NCBI RefSeq assembly: GCF_011694515.1
Contig: NZ_CP050192.1
Span: 3,978,172-4,042,171, forward strand
Direction: 5' to 3'
Origin: Mycobacterium sp. DL592
Lineage (GTDB): Bacteria; Actinomycetota; Actinomycetes; Mycobacteriales; Mycobacteriaceae
DNA: 64,000 nt
The notes beneath the pieces are model-generated. The model was given only the letters and a program-made list of their open reading frames with translations, did not search any database and was not told the DNA's origin. Shown here piece after piece: positions 45,880 to 55,118 of the stretch (positions are counted from its first letter, which is position 1; the number at the start of each line of letters is the position of its first letter). Both the position numbers and the translations under genes were made by a program.

Positions 45880-46928
45880 TCGATGACCACGCGGCCGTCG
45901 ATCTGCCCGCGTTGCATCCGGCCGAACACCTCGTTGATGTCCTCGAGCCGAGCGGCTTCCACCGTCGGGTGGATCAGGCCGCGAGCGTAGAAGTCCAATG
46001 CCTCGGCCATGTCCTGGCGGGTTCCGACGATGGAGCCGCGAATCGTCAAGCCCTTCAGCACGATGTCGAAGATCGGCGCCGGGAAGTCACCGGGTGGTAG
46101 GCCGTTGAACACGATCGTTCCGCCGCGGCGGGTCAGCCCGATGGCCTGGCCGAACGCTTGCGGGTGCACCGCGGTGACGAGCACTCCGTGGACGCCACCG
46201 GTGGCCTTCTGCACCTCGGCGACGACGTCGGAGGTGCGGGCGTTGACGGCCACTTCGGCGCCGAGTCGTTGCGCCAGAGCCAGTTTGGCGTCGTCGATGT
46301 CGACCGCCACCACCCGCAGCCCCATCGCGCGGGCGTACTGCACCGCGATGTGGCCGAGCCCGCCGATGCCCGAGATCGCCACCCACTGGCCCGGTCGGGT
46401 GTCGGTGACCTTGAGGCCCTTATAGACCGTGACCCCGGCGCACAAGATCGGCGCCACCTCCAAGGGGTCGACGTTGTCGGGGATGCGGGCTGCGTAGGCC
46501 GAGTTGACCAGCATGTAGCTGCCGAAGCTGCCGTTGACGCTGTAGCCGCCGTTGCGCTGGCTCTCACACAGCGTTTCCCAGCCGGTGCGGCAGTACTCGC
46601 AGGTGCCGCACGCCGACCAGAGCCACGCGTTGCCGACCTTGTCGCCCAGGGCGAGGTCGCTGACGCCGGGGCCGAGCGCGACGACGGTGCCGTACCCCTC
46701 GTGCCCGGGGATGAACGGCGGCTGCGGCTTGACCGGCCAATCGCCATGTGCGGCATGCAGATCGGTGTGGCAGACGCCGGAGGTCTCCAGCTTCACCAGC
46801 ACCTCGCCGGGCCCGGGGGTGGGCAGGTCGACCTCGCCGACGCTCAGCGGGGCGCCGAATTCGGTGACGACGGCGGCGTGCATCGTGTCGGTCGAGGAAG
46901 TGATGTCGTTGTCGAGTGTTTGAGTCAT
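45870..46928 (-). CDS. zinc-dependent alcohol dehydrogenase
   Basis: A 352-residue MDR alcohol dehydrogenase. Catalytic zinc ligands: Cys in GVCHTDLHAAHGDWP, the His of GHEGYG, and a later Cys; the structural zinc lobe is CGTCEYCRTGWETLC; NAD site GIGGLGHIAVQYA. Resembles propanol-preferring AdhA enzymes. It starts 29 bp after the aldehyde dehydrogenase stop and forms an aldh-adh operon for alcohol to acid oxidation. Confidence 0.9.
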   Translation of the reverse strand: MTQTLDNDITSSTDTMHAAVVTEFGAPLSVGEVDLPTPGPGEVLVKLETSGVCHTDLHAAHGDWPVKPQPPFIPGHEGYGTVVALGPGVSDLALGDKVGNAWLWSACGTCEYCRTGWETLCESQRNGGYSVNGSFGSYMLVNSAYAARIPDNVDPLEVAPILCAGVTVYKGLKVTDTRPGQWVAISGIGGLGHIAVQYARAMGLRVVAVDIDDAKLALAQRLGAEVAVNARTSDVVAEVQKATGGVHGVLVTAVHPQAFGQAIGLTRRGGTIVFNGLPPGDFPAPIFDIVLKGLTIRGSIVGTRQDMAEALDFYARGLIHPTVEAARLEDINEVFGRMQRGQIDGRVVIDYR

Positions 46929-46957
46929 GATGGTGTCCGTTCGTTTTCGGTGGGACT

Positions 46958-48481
<1,524 letters not shown>

Positions 48482-48528
48482 GGAACTCTCCTGCCTGTTC
48501 GGACGACGAAATGTGTCGGTCGTCACTC

Positions 48529-48534
48529 AACGTA
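48529..48534 (-). promoter_or_regulatory. predicted -10 element of the aldh-adh operon
   Basis: TACGTT on the minus strand, about 48 nt before the ATG. No good -35 is visible, consistent with an activated promoter. Confidence 0.35.
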
Positions 48535-48556
48535 GGCAGTACGGGGTTGCAGCACG

Positions 48557-48575
48557 GTTGCACGCAACGTGCAAC
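48557..48575. promoter_or_regulatory. inverted repeat upstream of aldh, putative activator site
   Basis: GTTGCAC-N5-GTGCAAC with perfect 7-bp arms, plus a further GTTGCA at 48545-48550. It lies 23-41 bp upstream of the predicted -10, the place for an activator contacting RNA polymerase. Confidence 0.5.
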
Positions 48576-48588
48576 GTGAACCTGCGCG

Positions 48589-49878
48589 TCAGCTCAGGTC
48601 GAGATCGAGGCCTGCCAGGCGGCCGCGGGCTTGCGACTGTTGCACCGAACCGGGCAGGGCACCGTCGTGCAGGACGCGCCACCCGTCCCGGTCGTCGCGG
48701 CCGTCGGGGCTGTCCAGCCAGCGGCGCAGGACGGCAGGGTCGGCGCAGGCCAGCACCGCTGCCCGCAGCGTCATCGTCAGCTCGTGGCGCAACCGCGCGA
48801 CGGCGGGCGACATCGATTGCGGCAGAAGCGGTCCGGGGTAACGGTCCAGCGCCACACTCACCTCGCCGACCTCGATGGCGTCGTGCACTTCGTCGATGTC
48901 GGTGGCGATCGGCACCAGCAGCCGGTAGGGCCGCGACTCGATGACGTCGGCCCCGACGACCTTGCGCAGGCGCGACACCTCGGCGCGTACCGTCACCACA
49001 TCGAGGTCCTTGTCGTCGAGCAGCATCGCGAGGTGATCGGCGGACAGACCTTCGGGGTGCCGGCTGAGCAGCACCAGGATGTCGGCATGCCGGCCGGTGA
49101 GAGTGGTCGAGCGCAGGTGGCCGACCTCGTCGGTGACCGTCCATCGCGGACGGTCCCATCCGAGCACGGCCAGGCGTGGCGGTCTGGGAGTGCTCGGCTG
49201 CGGGGCGCCGGTCAGCCGGAGCAGTGCGAGGTGGTTCTCGACGGCGACGACGGTGGCGCGCACCAGGGCCAGCGCCTGCGGTGTGGCCACCCGCGGCCCA
49301 CCGGTGAGGTCGATCGCCCCGATCTGGGCGCCGGTGTCGGGGTCGTGCACCGGGACCGCGGTGCAGTTCCACGGCTGGACCATCCGGGCAAAGTGTTCGG
49401 AGCCGCGGATCTGAAGTTCGGCGTCGAGGGCAAGCGCGGTCCCGGGCGCGTTGGTGCCTGCCCCGCGTTCACTCCAGTCCGCGCCCGGCACGAAGTTCAT
49501 CGCCTCTGCCCGGCGGCAGGCGGTGCGGTCACCTTCGACCCACAACAAGGTCCCGTCGGCCGCGGTCACGGCGACCACCACTCCTGATCCAGCGGCGTCC
49601 TCGACGAGCAGTCGGCGGATCACCGGCAGGGTCGGCGCCAGCGGGTGGGAGTCGCGCAAGCGGGCCAGTTCCTCCCCCACCGGGGAGGGCCGGGCAGCGA
49701 GGTCGGGGTCGACTCCTTTGGCGAGGCTTCGCTGCCAACTCTTGGCGACGATCGGGCGCAGGCTGGATTCGAGATAGGAGCCGTCGACCTCCCCGGTGAC
49801 GAACAGTTCGTGGACCGCACGCAGCACCGCAGAGGGCCGAGCGGCCGACCCCCCGCTGGATATTCTGGATGTGCCCAT
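48589..49878 (-). CDS. GAF-domain transcriptional regulator (AcoR-like, without AAA+ domain)
   Basis: A 429-residue regulator. The N-terminal part (SSLRPIVAKSWQRSLAKGVD) and GAF domain (about 90-230; NFVPGADWSERGAGTNAPGT, MVQPWNCTAVPVHDPDTG) match the sensor half of AcoR; there is no AAA+ sigma-54 module. The C-terminal part (DEVGHLRSTTLTGRHADILV, VVTVRAEVSRLRKVVGADVI) is a winged-helix-like DNA-binding domain. Location 107 bp upstream of aldh on the same strand suggests control of alcohol/aldehyde oxidation. Confidence 0.85.
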   Translation of the reverse strand: MGTSRISSGGSAARPSAVLRAVHELFVTGEVDGSYLESSLRPIVAKSWQRSLAKGVDPDLAARPSPVGEELARLRDSHPLAPTLPVIRRLLVEDAAGSGVVVAVTAADGTLLWVEGDRTACRRAEAMNFVPGADWSERGAGTNAPGTALALDAELQIRGSEHFARMVQPWNCTAVPVHDPDTGAQIGAIDLTGGPRVATPQALALVRATVVAVENHLALLRLTGAPQPSTPRPPRLAVLGWDRPRWTVTDEVGHLRSTTLTGRHADILVLLSRHPEGLSADHLAMLLDDKDLDVVTVRAEVSRLRKVVGADVIESRPYRLLVPIATDIDEVHDAIEVGEVSVALDRYPGPLLPQSMSPAVARLRHELTMTLRAAVLACADPAVLRRWLDSPDGRDDRDGWRVLHDGALPGSVQQSQARGRLAGLDLDLS

Positions 49879-49963
49879 CGGCGATCACACTCCTCGCGCA
49901 GCCGTCCCGGCCGGGCGCGTGCGGTCACCATACGCCATATCGGGAGCTGCAAGTCCTGAACCT

Positions 49964-49969
49964 TAGACT
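49964..49969 (+). promoter_or_regulatory. -10 element for leaderless tetR
   Basis: TAGACT lies 6 nt before the ATG at 49976. Confidence 0.5.
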
Positions 49970-49975
49970 GGGTCG

Positions 49976-50551
49976 ATGGCACGACCGCCGGAGTTCGATC
50001 GATCTCAAGCGTTGGTCAGGGCCTTGCACCTCTTCTGGGAGAAGGGCTACGAGCGCACGACGGTTCGACACCTCACCGACGTGATGGGCATCTCGGCACC
50101 GAGTCTGTACAACACCTTCGGAGACAAAAAGAAGCTGTACGACGAGGCGGTCGCGGAATACACCAGCGCCCCATCGCGCGTCATCCCGCCGGCACTCAGC
50201 GAGCGCCGCGCCCGTGACGTCTTCGCCCGCATCCTCGACATCGCCGCTCGTGAGTACGGGAGCGCCGAGCATCCCCCCGGCTGCTTCGTCATCTCCGACC
50301 CCGTGCTGCGGGACGAACGTCTCCTGGGCCGGCAGGCAATCCGCGACCGATTGGTGCAGGCGGTCGGCAACGGTGACCTGTCTGACGATGCCGATGTCGA
50401 GGCACTGGCCGACTTCATCGACATCGTCTTACGCGGGATGTCCTCACTGGCCCGCGACGGGGCGGACGCCGGGACCCTCCGCGCCGCGGCCGACGTCGCG
50501 CTACGGGCATGGCCGGCGCAGGCGCGGCGCCGAACGGTACGCAAGACCTGA
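49976..50551 (+). CDS. TetR/AcrR-family transcriptional regulator
   Basis: A 191-residue regulator with an N-terminal TetR helix-turn-helix: RALHLFWEKGYERTTVRHLT and DVMGISAPSLYNTFGDKKKL. The C-terminal ligand domain is of the TetR_C_16-like type (GCFVISDPVLRDERLLG). The ATG directly follows a -10 hexamer with a 6-nt gap. It converges on the F420-reductase-like gene, which it may regulate. Confidence 0.88.
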   Translation: MARPPEFDRSQALVRALHLFWEKGYERTTVRHLTDVMGISAPSLYNTFGDKKKLYDEAVAEYTSAPSRVIPPALSERRARDVFARILDIAAREYGSAEHPPGCFVISDPVLRDERLLGRQAIRDRLVQAVGNGDLSDDADVEALADFIDIVLRGMSSLARDGADAGTLRAAADVALRAWPAQARRRTVRKT

Positions 50552-50568
50552 GCGCGCGCCGGGCGTGC

Positions 50569-51213
50569 TCAGCTGCCCTCGGCCAGATCCATGTCGGCCG
50601 GGCTGTCACCGGCGATCGGCTGCGAGATGAAACTATGTGTCGTCAACGGTCCGCCGAACTGTTGCAGCAGGCCGCCCTCGTCGTTGCGCCCCAGGTCAAT
50701 CGGCGCGAAGCCCAGTCGTCCGATCAGCACCGCAATCTCGCCGCGGGCGTCGGGGTCGTTGCCGGAGAGGAAGACCACCCGGCGCCCGCCGCGGCCATCA
50801 CCCGGTTCTCGTGCCAGCACTTTGGCCCAGGTGCTGCCGAACGCCTTGACGACGCGGGCATTGGTCGCCCACCCCTCGACCACATCCGCGGATGCCCGAC
50901 CGCCCAGATCGGCCGGGCCGAAGGTGGTGTAGTCGATCGCGTTGGTGGCATCGACGATGATGCGCCCGCGCCAGTCGGCAACCTGCTGCACGAGTCCGCG
51001 AACCGCATCGAAGGGCACCGCCAGCACGACGATCTCAGCGCTCAGCGCTTCGCCGACATCGACTGGTGTGATCACCGATCCGATCTGCTCCACCAGGGGC
51101 GCGACCGCCGAGACTCCCTTGGCCGTCGCCATGTCGACATCTAGGCCGCTCCGGGCGAATTGCCGGGCCAAGGCTTGGCCGATATTGCCGGTGCCGATGA
51201 TCGAGTACGTCAT
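50569..51213 (-). CDS. NADPH-dependent F420 reductase-like protein
   Basis: A 214-residue Rossmann protein: YSIIGTGNIGQALARQFARS, EIVVLAVPFDAVRGLVQQVA, GRIIVDATNAIDYTTF and VVFLSGNDPDARGEIAVLIG, as in F420:NADP oxidoreductase-related proteins (COG2085-like). True Fno activity is not assured. AGGAG seven nt before the ATG; TAGACT (minus strand, 51231-51236) is a likely -10. Confidence 0.8.
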   Translation of the reverse strand: MTYSIIGTGNIGQALARQFARSGLDVDMATAKGVSAVAPLVEQIGSVITPVDVGEALSAEIVVLAVPFDAVRGLVQQVADWRGRIIVDATNAIDYTTFGPADLGGRASADVVEGWATNARVVKAFGSTWAKVLAREPGDGRGGRRVVFLSGNDPDARGEIAVLIGRLGFAPIDLGRNDEGGLLQQFGGPLTTHSFISQPIAGDSPADMDLAEGS

Positions 51214-51379
51214 GGTTCACTCCTGTCGATAGTCTAAACGGCCTGCCGGACGGGAACTTCCGCGGCGTCGCCGGGATTATGGACGGAGCTTCCACCTGAT
51301 ACCGTCATCGTCGAACCATTTTATCTGACATGTTACAAAACTGCGCCGCGCAGTGTGCTCACCCAACAGTTGCGGCGAG

Positions 51380-51414
51380 ACCAACGACCAACGACCAACG
51401 ACCAATGACCGATG
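51380..51414. repeat. heptanucleotide tandem repeat
   Basis: Three perfect ACCAACG units followed by ACCAATG and ACCGATG (51380-51414), ending 17 nt before the start of the next gene. Copy-number change here could alter the leader or extend the N-terminus. Confidence 0.75.
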
Positions 51415-51431
51415 ACGGAAGCGAAGGCCAG

Positions 51432-51800
51432 ATGGCTGCTGCAGTAGAAAAACTGATGCACGACAACTTGCTCGCGGTGTTCAACGAGCGCGAAGACGGC
51501 AAACGGCACGCGGCAGCGGCGCAGACCTATGCGGCCGACGTTCGGTGGACCGATGCGGAGGGCACCACGACGGGCCTCGCTGCTCTGGAAGCCAAATGTG
51601 TGGGGCTGCAGAACGGTCTGGGCGGTCTGCAGTTCGAGGCGGTCGGTCCGGTTCACGCGCTGGAGGGCTTCGGTTATCTGGCTTGGCGGCTGGTGGATCC
51701 CGGGAGCGGCCAGACACCGATGAGCGGGTTCGATGCTGCCCTGATCTCAGACGGGCGCATCAGCCACTTGTGGACTGTCCTCACCCCTGCACAAGGGTGA
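51432..51800 (+). CDS. NTF2/SnoaL-like protein
   Basis: A 122-residue protein: MAAAVEKLMHDNLLAVFNER, AAAQTYAADVRWTDAEGTTT, and a C-terminal sheet GFDAALISDGRISHLWTVL, characteristic of SnoaL-like proteins. Ligand unknown. The ATG at 51432 follows GAAGG; a start at 51405 would make the heptamer repeat partly coding. Confidence 0.72.
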   Translation: MAAAVEKLMHDNLLAVFNEREDGKRHAAAAQTYAADVRWTDAEGTTTGLAALEAKCVGLQNGLGGLQFEAVGPVHALEGFGYLAWRLVDPGSGQTPMSGFDAALISDGRISHLWTVLTPAQG

Positions 51801-51857
51801 CTGTGTGGCCCCGACGGCTCTCCTCCGTCGAGGCCACACAGAGTTCGCACCCCGGCA

Positions 51858-52151
51858 TCAACCCCACAGCCGGGCGGCGCGCCGGTCAGCTTCGGCAACG
51901 TCGGTGGCACCGTCGCGTACCGCGTTGCCCAGCCGAATCAGAATGTCGTGCAGGGCGGCTACGGCGTGCTGCCAGCGGGCCTGCTCCGACTGGTAGGCCG
52001 TCGCCGCGTCGCGGGTCCACACCTGCTGCAGCGGCGCGATCTGACGGCTCAGATCGTCGAGGGCAGCACCCAGGCGCGTAGAGGTCTGCTGGATGTCGGC
52101 GAGCACGGTGGCTTCGATCTGGGCGAAGTCATACGACAGGATGGGGTCCAC
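51858..52151 (-). CDS. esxT: ESX-4 WXG100-family protein EsxT
   Basis: A 97-residue helical-hairpin protein similar throughout to Rv3444c: YDFAQIEATVLADIQQTSTR, SRQIAPLQQVWTRDAATAYQ, AVRDGATDVAEADRRAARLWG. The turn has Trp-Thr-Arg instead of W-x-G, as in M. tuberculosis EsxT. Forms a pair with EsxU. GTG at 52151 with AAGGAG 7-8 nt upstream. Confidence 0.92.
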   Translation of the reverse strand: MDPILSYDFAQIEATVLADIQQTSTRLGAALDDLSRQIAPLQQVWTRDAATAYQSEQARWQHAVAALHDILIRLGNAVRDGATDVAEADRRAARLWG

Positions 52152-52165
52152 GGCAGCTGCTCCTT

Positions 52166-52474
52166 CTACTGTTGCCCGGCGACGTCGGCGATCCGCGCGG
52201 CATGCAGATGTGCCGCCTCTCGCAGCGTCTGCTCGTTGTGGCGAATGGTCTCGGCGATGGCGGCCAGCGCACCGGTCAGCCGGTTGGACTCTGTGTTCCA
52301 TTGCGCGACAACCTCTCTGAACCTGGCAGCGGCGAGACCTCCCCATACCGACTGCGGCACCGACTCCATCCGGGCGATGAATCCATGCAACAGGGCGCGG
52401 ATCTCCTCATGGCGGGCGTCGGTGGCAGATGCGGCCGCACGCATCACCTCGAAGTCAGTGTTGAGTGTCGTCAT
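52166..52474 (-). CDS. esxU: ESX-4 WXG100-family protein EsxU
   Basis: A 102-residue WXG100 protein with the turn [18 protein letters not shown] and a C-terminal helix [14 protein letters not shown]. Co-transcribed with esxT (14-bp gap). Partner substrate of the ESX-4 secretion machine. Confidence 0.93.
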   Translation of the reverse strand: MTTLNTDFEVMRAAASATDARHEEIRALLHGFIARMESVPQSVWGGLAAARFREVVAQWNTESNRLTGALAAIAETIRHNEQTLREAAHLHAARIADVAGQQ

Positions 52475-52528
52475 GGGAGTGACCTGTCGAGTTGTTTGTG
52501 CTCACAATGGATTCGACGCACACTGGCG

Positions 52529-53686
52529 TCATTCGGTTCCACCGATCTCACGCGCCGAGCCCACCGCTGCCTCGCAGACTGAGTCGACCGTCTCGGGTCG
52601 GCCGACAGCGCTCTGGCATCCGATGCTGATCCGGGTGGAGCCGTCGAGAACGACGAACCAGCGGACCTCACGCCCGATGCGGGCTTCGCGGTAGCTCACC
52701 ACCCGACGGTCGGCTGTGCGGCCGTCGGGGTCGAAGTCGACGAAAACTCCGGGTGACTCACGGCTCATCGCGTGCTCCACCGATCGCGCGACGGCGTCAT
52801 AGGTCTGTTCCGGATCGTAGGACTGGGTGATGTGCAGCGCGTCGGCGGGATTCACCGGGGAGGTGAGCTGCACCCGGCGCGACCCCGGCCCTGCGGTGAT
52901 CCGGGTCAGCTGCCAGTCCGGCGGGACGCGCACGACGACACGACCTTCCACCAGGGTGGCCATCCGATCGGCCGTGGCCGGCTCGGTAGGACGCGCGGCA
53001 ATGACGCCTACGGCGCCGATCACGATGGCCACCGTCGCCGCGGCCGCCCATGCCGGTAGCCGCGAGGCGGGCACGATGACAGGACCGCGGGGCTGTTGTG
53101 CGGCCGACGCGAGAGTGTCTTCGATGCGAACCACGCGTGCGCTGATGCTGTTGCGCCGCAATTCTTTCAGGATCAACGACGCCAGCTCCAGCGAATGCGG
53201 CTGGCCAACTGGTGCGTCGACGATCACCGGGGTGCCGATGGCTCCCACCGTGGCGACGACGGCGGCCACGTCAGCGGGTCCGTCAAGCACCTCGGGCGCG
53301 GAGGTGTCGCGGCATACCGCCACCATGTCGGCACCGATCTCGATCACCACTTCGACGGCGTCCACCTGGTGTCGCCCCAGCAGTGCCGACCGCGTCACCG
53401 TCTGCACATCGCCTGTCACCAGAGCCGCCCACTCCCGGATCCGGGCAACCCGCCCCGATGGCCACCAGGTGGGGTGCACGAGAGTCAGGCTCGCCGGACG
53501 GGTGCCGGCGGTGGACGACAGGACGTGCCGCCACAACGCCGCGACGGCCACCGGACGCTCGTGGAGCAGGACCGTCGTGTCGTCGATCCCGGCCAGCGCG
53601 CACGCGACCATCTCCGGATCGAGCGCAGCGCCGTCGCGGGGCGGCAGCTGACGGACAGTCGCGGGGCCGACCTCCAGCACGGTCAC
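52529..53686 (-). CDS. type VII secretion-associated protein (Rv3446c family)
   Basis: A 385-residue protein: an N-terminal region with actin-like ATPase-like features (LLHERPVAVAALWRHVL, LVHPTWWPSGRVARIREWA), one membrane segment (WAAAATVAIVIGAVGVIAA, about residue 213), and a C-terminal domain (VVRVPPDWQLTRITAGPGSR, REVRWFVVLDGSTRISIGCQ). This is the TIGR03931-type protein unique to ESX-4. GTG at 53686 overlaps the eccC4 stop by GTGA. Confidence 0.88.
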   Translation of the reverse strand: MTVLEVGPATVRQLPPRDGAALDPEMVACALAGIDDTTVLLHERPVAVAALWRHVLSSTAGTRPASLTLVHPTWWPSGRVARIREWAALVTGDVQTVTRSALLGRHQVDAVEVVIEIGADMVAVCRDTSAPEVLDGPADVAAVVATVGAIGTPVIVDAPVGQPHSLELASLILKELRRNSISARVVRIEDTLASAAQQPRGPVIVPASRLPAWAAAATVAIVIGAVGVIAARPTEPATADRMATLVEGRVVVRVPPDWQLTRITAGPGSRRVQLTSPVNPADALHITQSYDPEQTYDAVARSVEHAMSRESPGVFVDFDPDGRTADRRVVSYREARIGREVRWFVVLDGSTRISIGCQSAVGRPETVDSVCEAAVGSAREIGGTE

Positions 53687-55029
53687 GGCGGAGACCAACC
53701 GACCTGAATACGCTGTGCGCCATCGCTTGTCACGAGCAAGCCGCGACCTGGCGGTTGTGGTCCCGGGCGGTGCGCACCGGCGACAGGTCCTTCGTCCGGT
53801 GAGCCGCTCATCAGCAGGATGGGGCAGCGCCCGTCCCGGAGATGGGCCAGCAGCGGGTCATAGAGTGCCCGGGCGATGCCCGCGCAGCGCCGGGCGACGA
53901 CGAGGTGCAGGCCGATGTCGGTTGCGTGTGGCAGCAGGTCGACCAGTCCTGCGAGGGTGTCACCCGCGAGCGCACCGACCAGCTCGTGGTCGTCGATCAT
54001 GATGACGATCTCCGGGCCGCTCCACCACGATCGAGACCGCAGTTGATCGGCGGTCACGTCGGCTGCGGGCAGCCGGCCGCGCAACAGTGCCAGCAGGTCC
54101 GGAAGTGTCTCGGCCAGTACAGCGGCGGAGAAGGCATACCCGTACAGGTGCCCTGGGTCGACAACTCCGAGCAGGCTGCGTCGAAAGTCCACGACGAACA
54201 GCTGGGTCTGCTGTTCGTCTGTGCCGCGGACGATGTCGAGGCACAGGGTGCGCAGGGCCGAGGTCTTGCCGCAGTCCCGGTCACCGACGATCAGCAGATG
54301 GGGGTCGCGGCAGAAGTCGAGTACCGTCGGGGTCAGCTCCGGCTCGCCGATGCCCAACAAGACACCGGCGCCGCAGTTGGTCTCGTCGAGTAGGGCGGAG
54401 TATTCGACGAGGGCGGGTAGAAGCCGAACCGGCGGCGCCGTCCACGCGCCCCGGACCGTCACATCCGACGGCGTCGACGTGGCGATGACGAGATGATGGC
54501 CCTCGGCGGTGATTCCGCGGCCCGGCCTGCCCAGCTGAACCAGCGCCGCCTGCTTGCGGTTCATCTCGGAGTCGAGGGGGTCACCGAGTCGTAGCTCGAT
54601 CCGGGTGCCAATCTGGTCCTTGAGGCCTGGACGGATGTCGGCCCAGCGGCCCGCGGTCAGGATGACGTGGACCCCGAAGGACAGACTGTGCCCGGCCAAT
54701 GCGGTGATGCGCGTTTCCAGCTCGCCGAAATCGTCGCGGACGGTGAGCCATCCGTCGACGACGAGGTAGACGTCGCCGAACTCGTCGCGGTGTCCACCCT
54801 CGCGCGATCGAACGATCGCCTCGACGTGGTTGAGCGTTGCACGCACCAGTTCCGGGTCGTGGCGTCCGGCCACCGACCCGACATGCGGCAGGACGCTCAG
54901 CGCGGTCACAGCGCCGCCGCCGAAGTCGAAGCAGTAGAACTGGATTCGACGCGGATCGTGGTGCGCCGCGAGCGCAGTGACGAGGGTGCAGACGGTCTGC
55001 GACTTGCCGCTCTGCGGCGCGCCGACCAC
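53683..55029 (-). CDS. eccC4: EccC4 C-terminal part (ATPase domains 2 and 3), separated by frameshift
   Basis: A 448-codon frame holding the last two FtsK/SpoIIIE-type ATPase domains: Walker A GAPQSGKSQTV (domain 2) and GDRDCGKTSALRTL (domain 3). The first in-frame start is a GTG inside the domain-2 strand before Walker A and lacks a ribosome site. In the same frame, sequence upstream of it (IGLVDRPFEQRRVPLRVD) continues EccC-like coding back to about 55145, so this is the displaced rest of eccC4, not a designed gene like eccCb1. Confidence 0.8.
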   Translation of the reverse strand: MVGAPQSGKSQTVCTLVTALAAHHDPRRIQFYCFDFGGGAVTALSVLPHVGSVAGRHDPELVRATLNHVEAIVRSREGGHRDEFGDVYLVVDGWLTVRDDFGELETRITALAGHSLSFGVHVILTAGRWADIRPGLKDQIGTRIELRLGDPLDSEMNRKQAALVQLGRPGRGITAEGHHLVIATSTPSDVTVRGAWTAPPVRLLPALVEYSALLDETNCGAGVLLGIGEPELTPTVLDFCRDPHLLIVGDRDCGKTSALRTLCLDIVRGTDEQQTQLFVVDFRRSLLGVVDPGHLYGYAFSAAVLAETLPDLLALLRGRLPAADVTADQLRSRSWWSGPEIVIMIDDHELVGALAGDTLAGLVDLLPHATDIGLHLVVARRCAGIARALYDPLLAHLRDGRCPILLMSGSPDEGPVAGAHRPGPQPPGRGLLVTSDGAQRIQVGWSPP

Positions 55030-55118
55030 CGCGACGTGGCCGCCGGCACCGGCGGTGTCGACCCTGAGTGGGACGCGACGCTGCTCGAACGGGCGGTCAA
55101 CGAGGCCGATCTGTGCAC

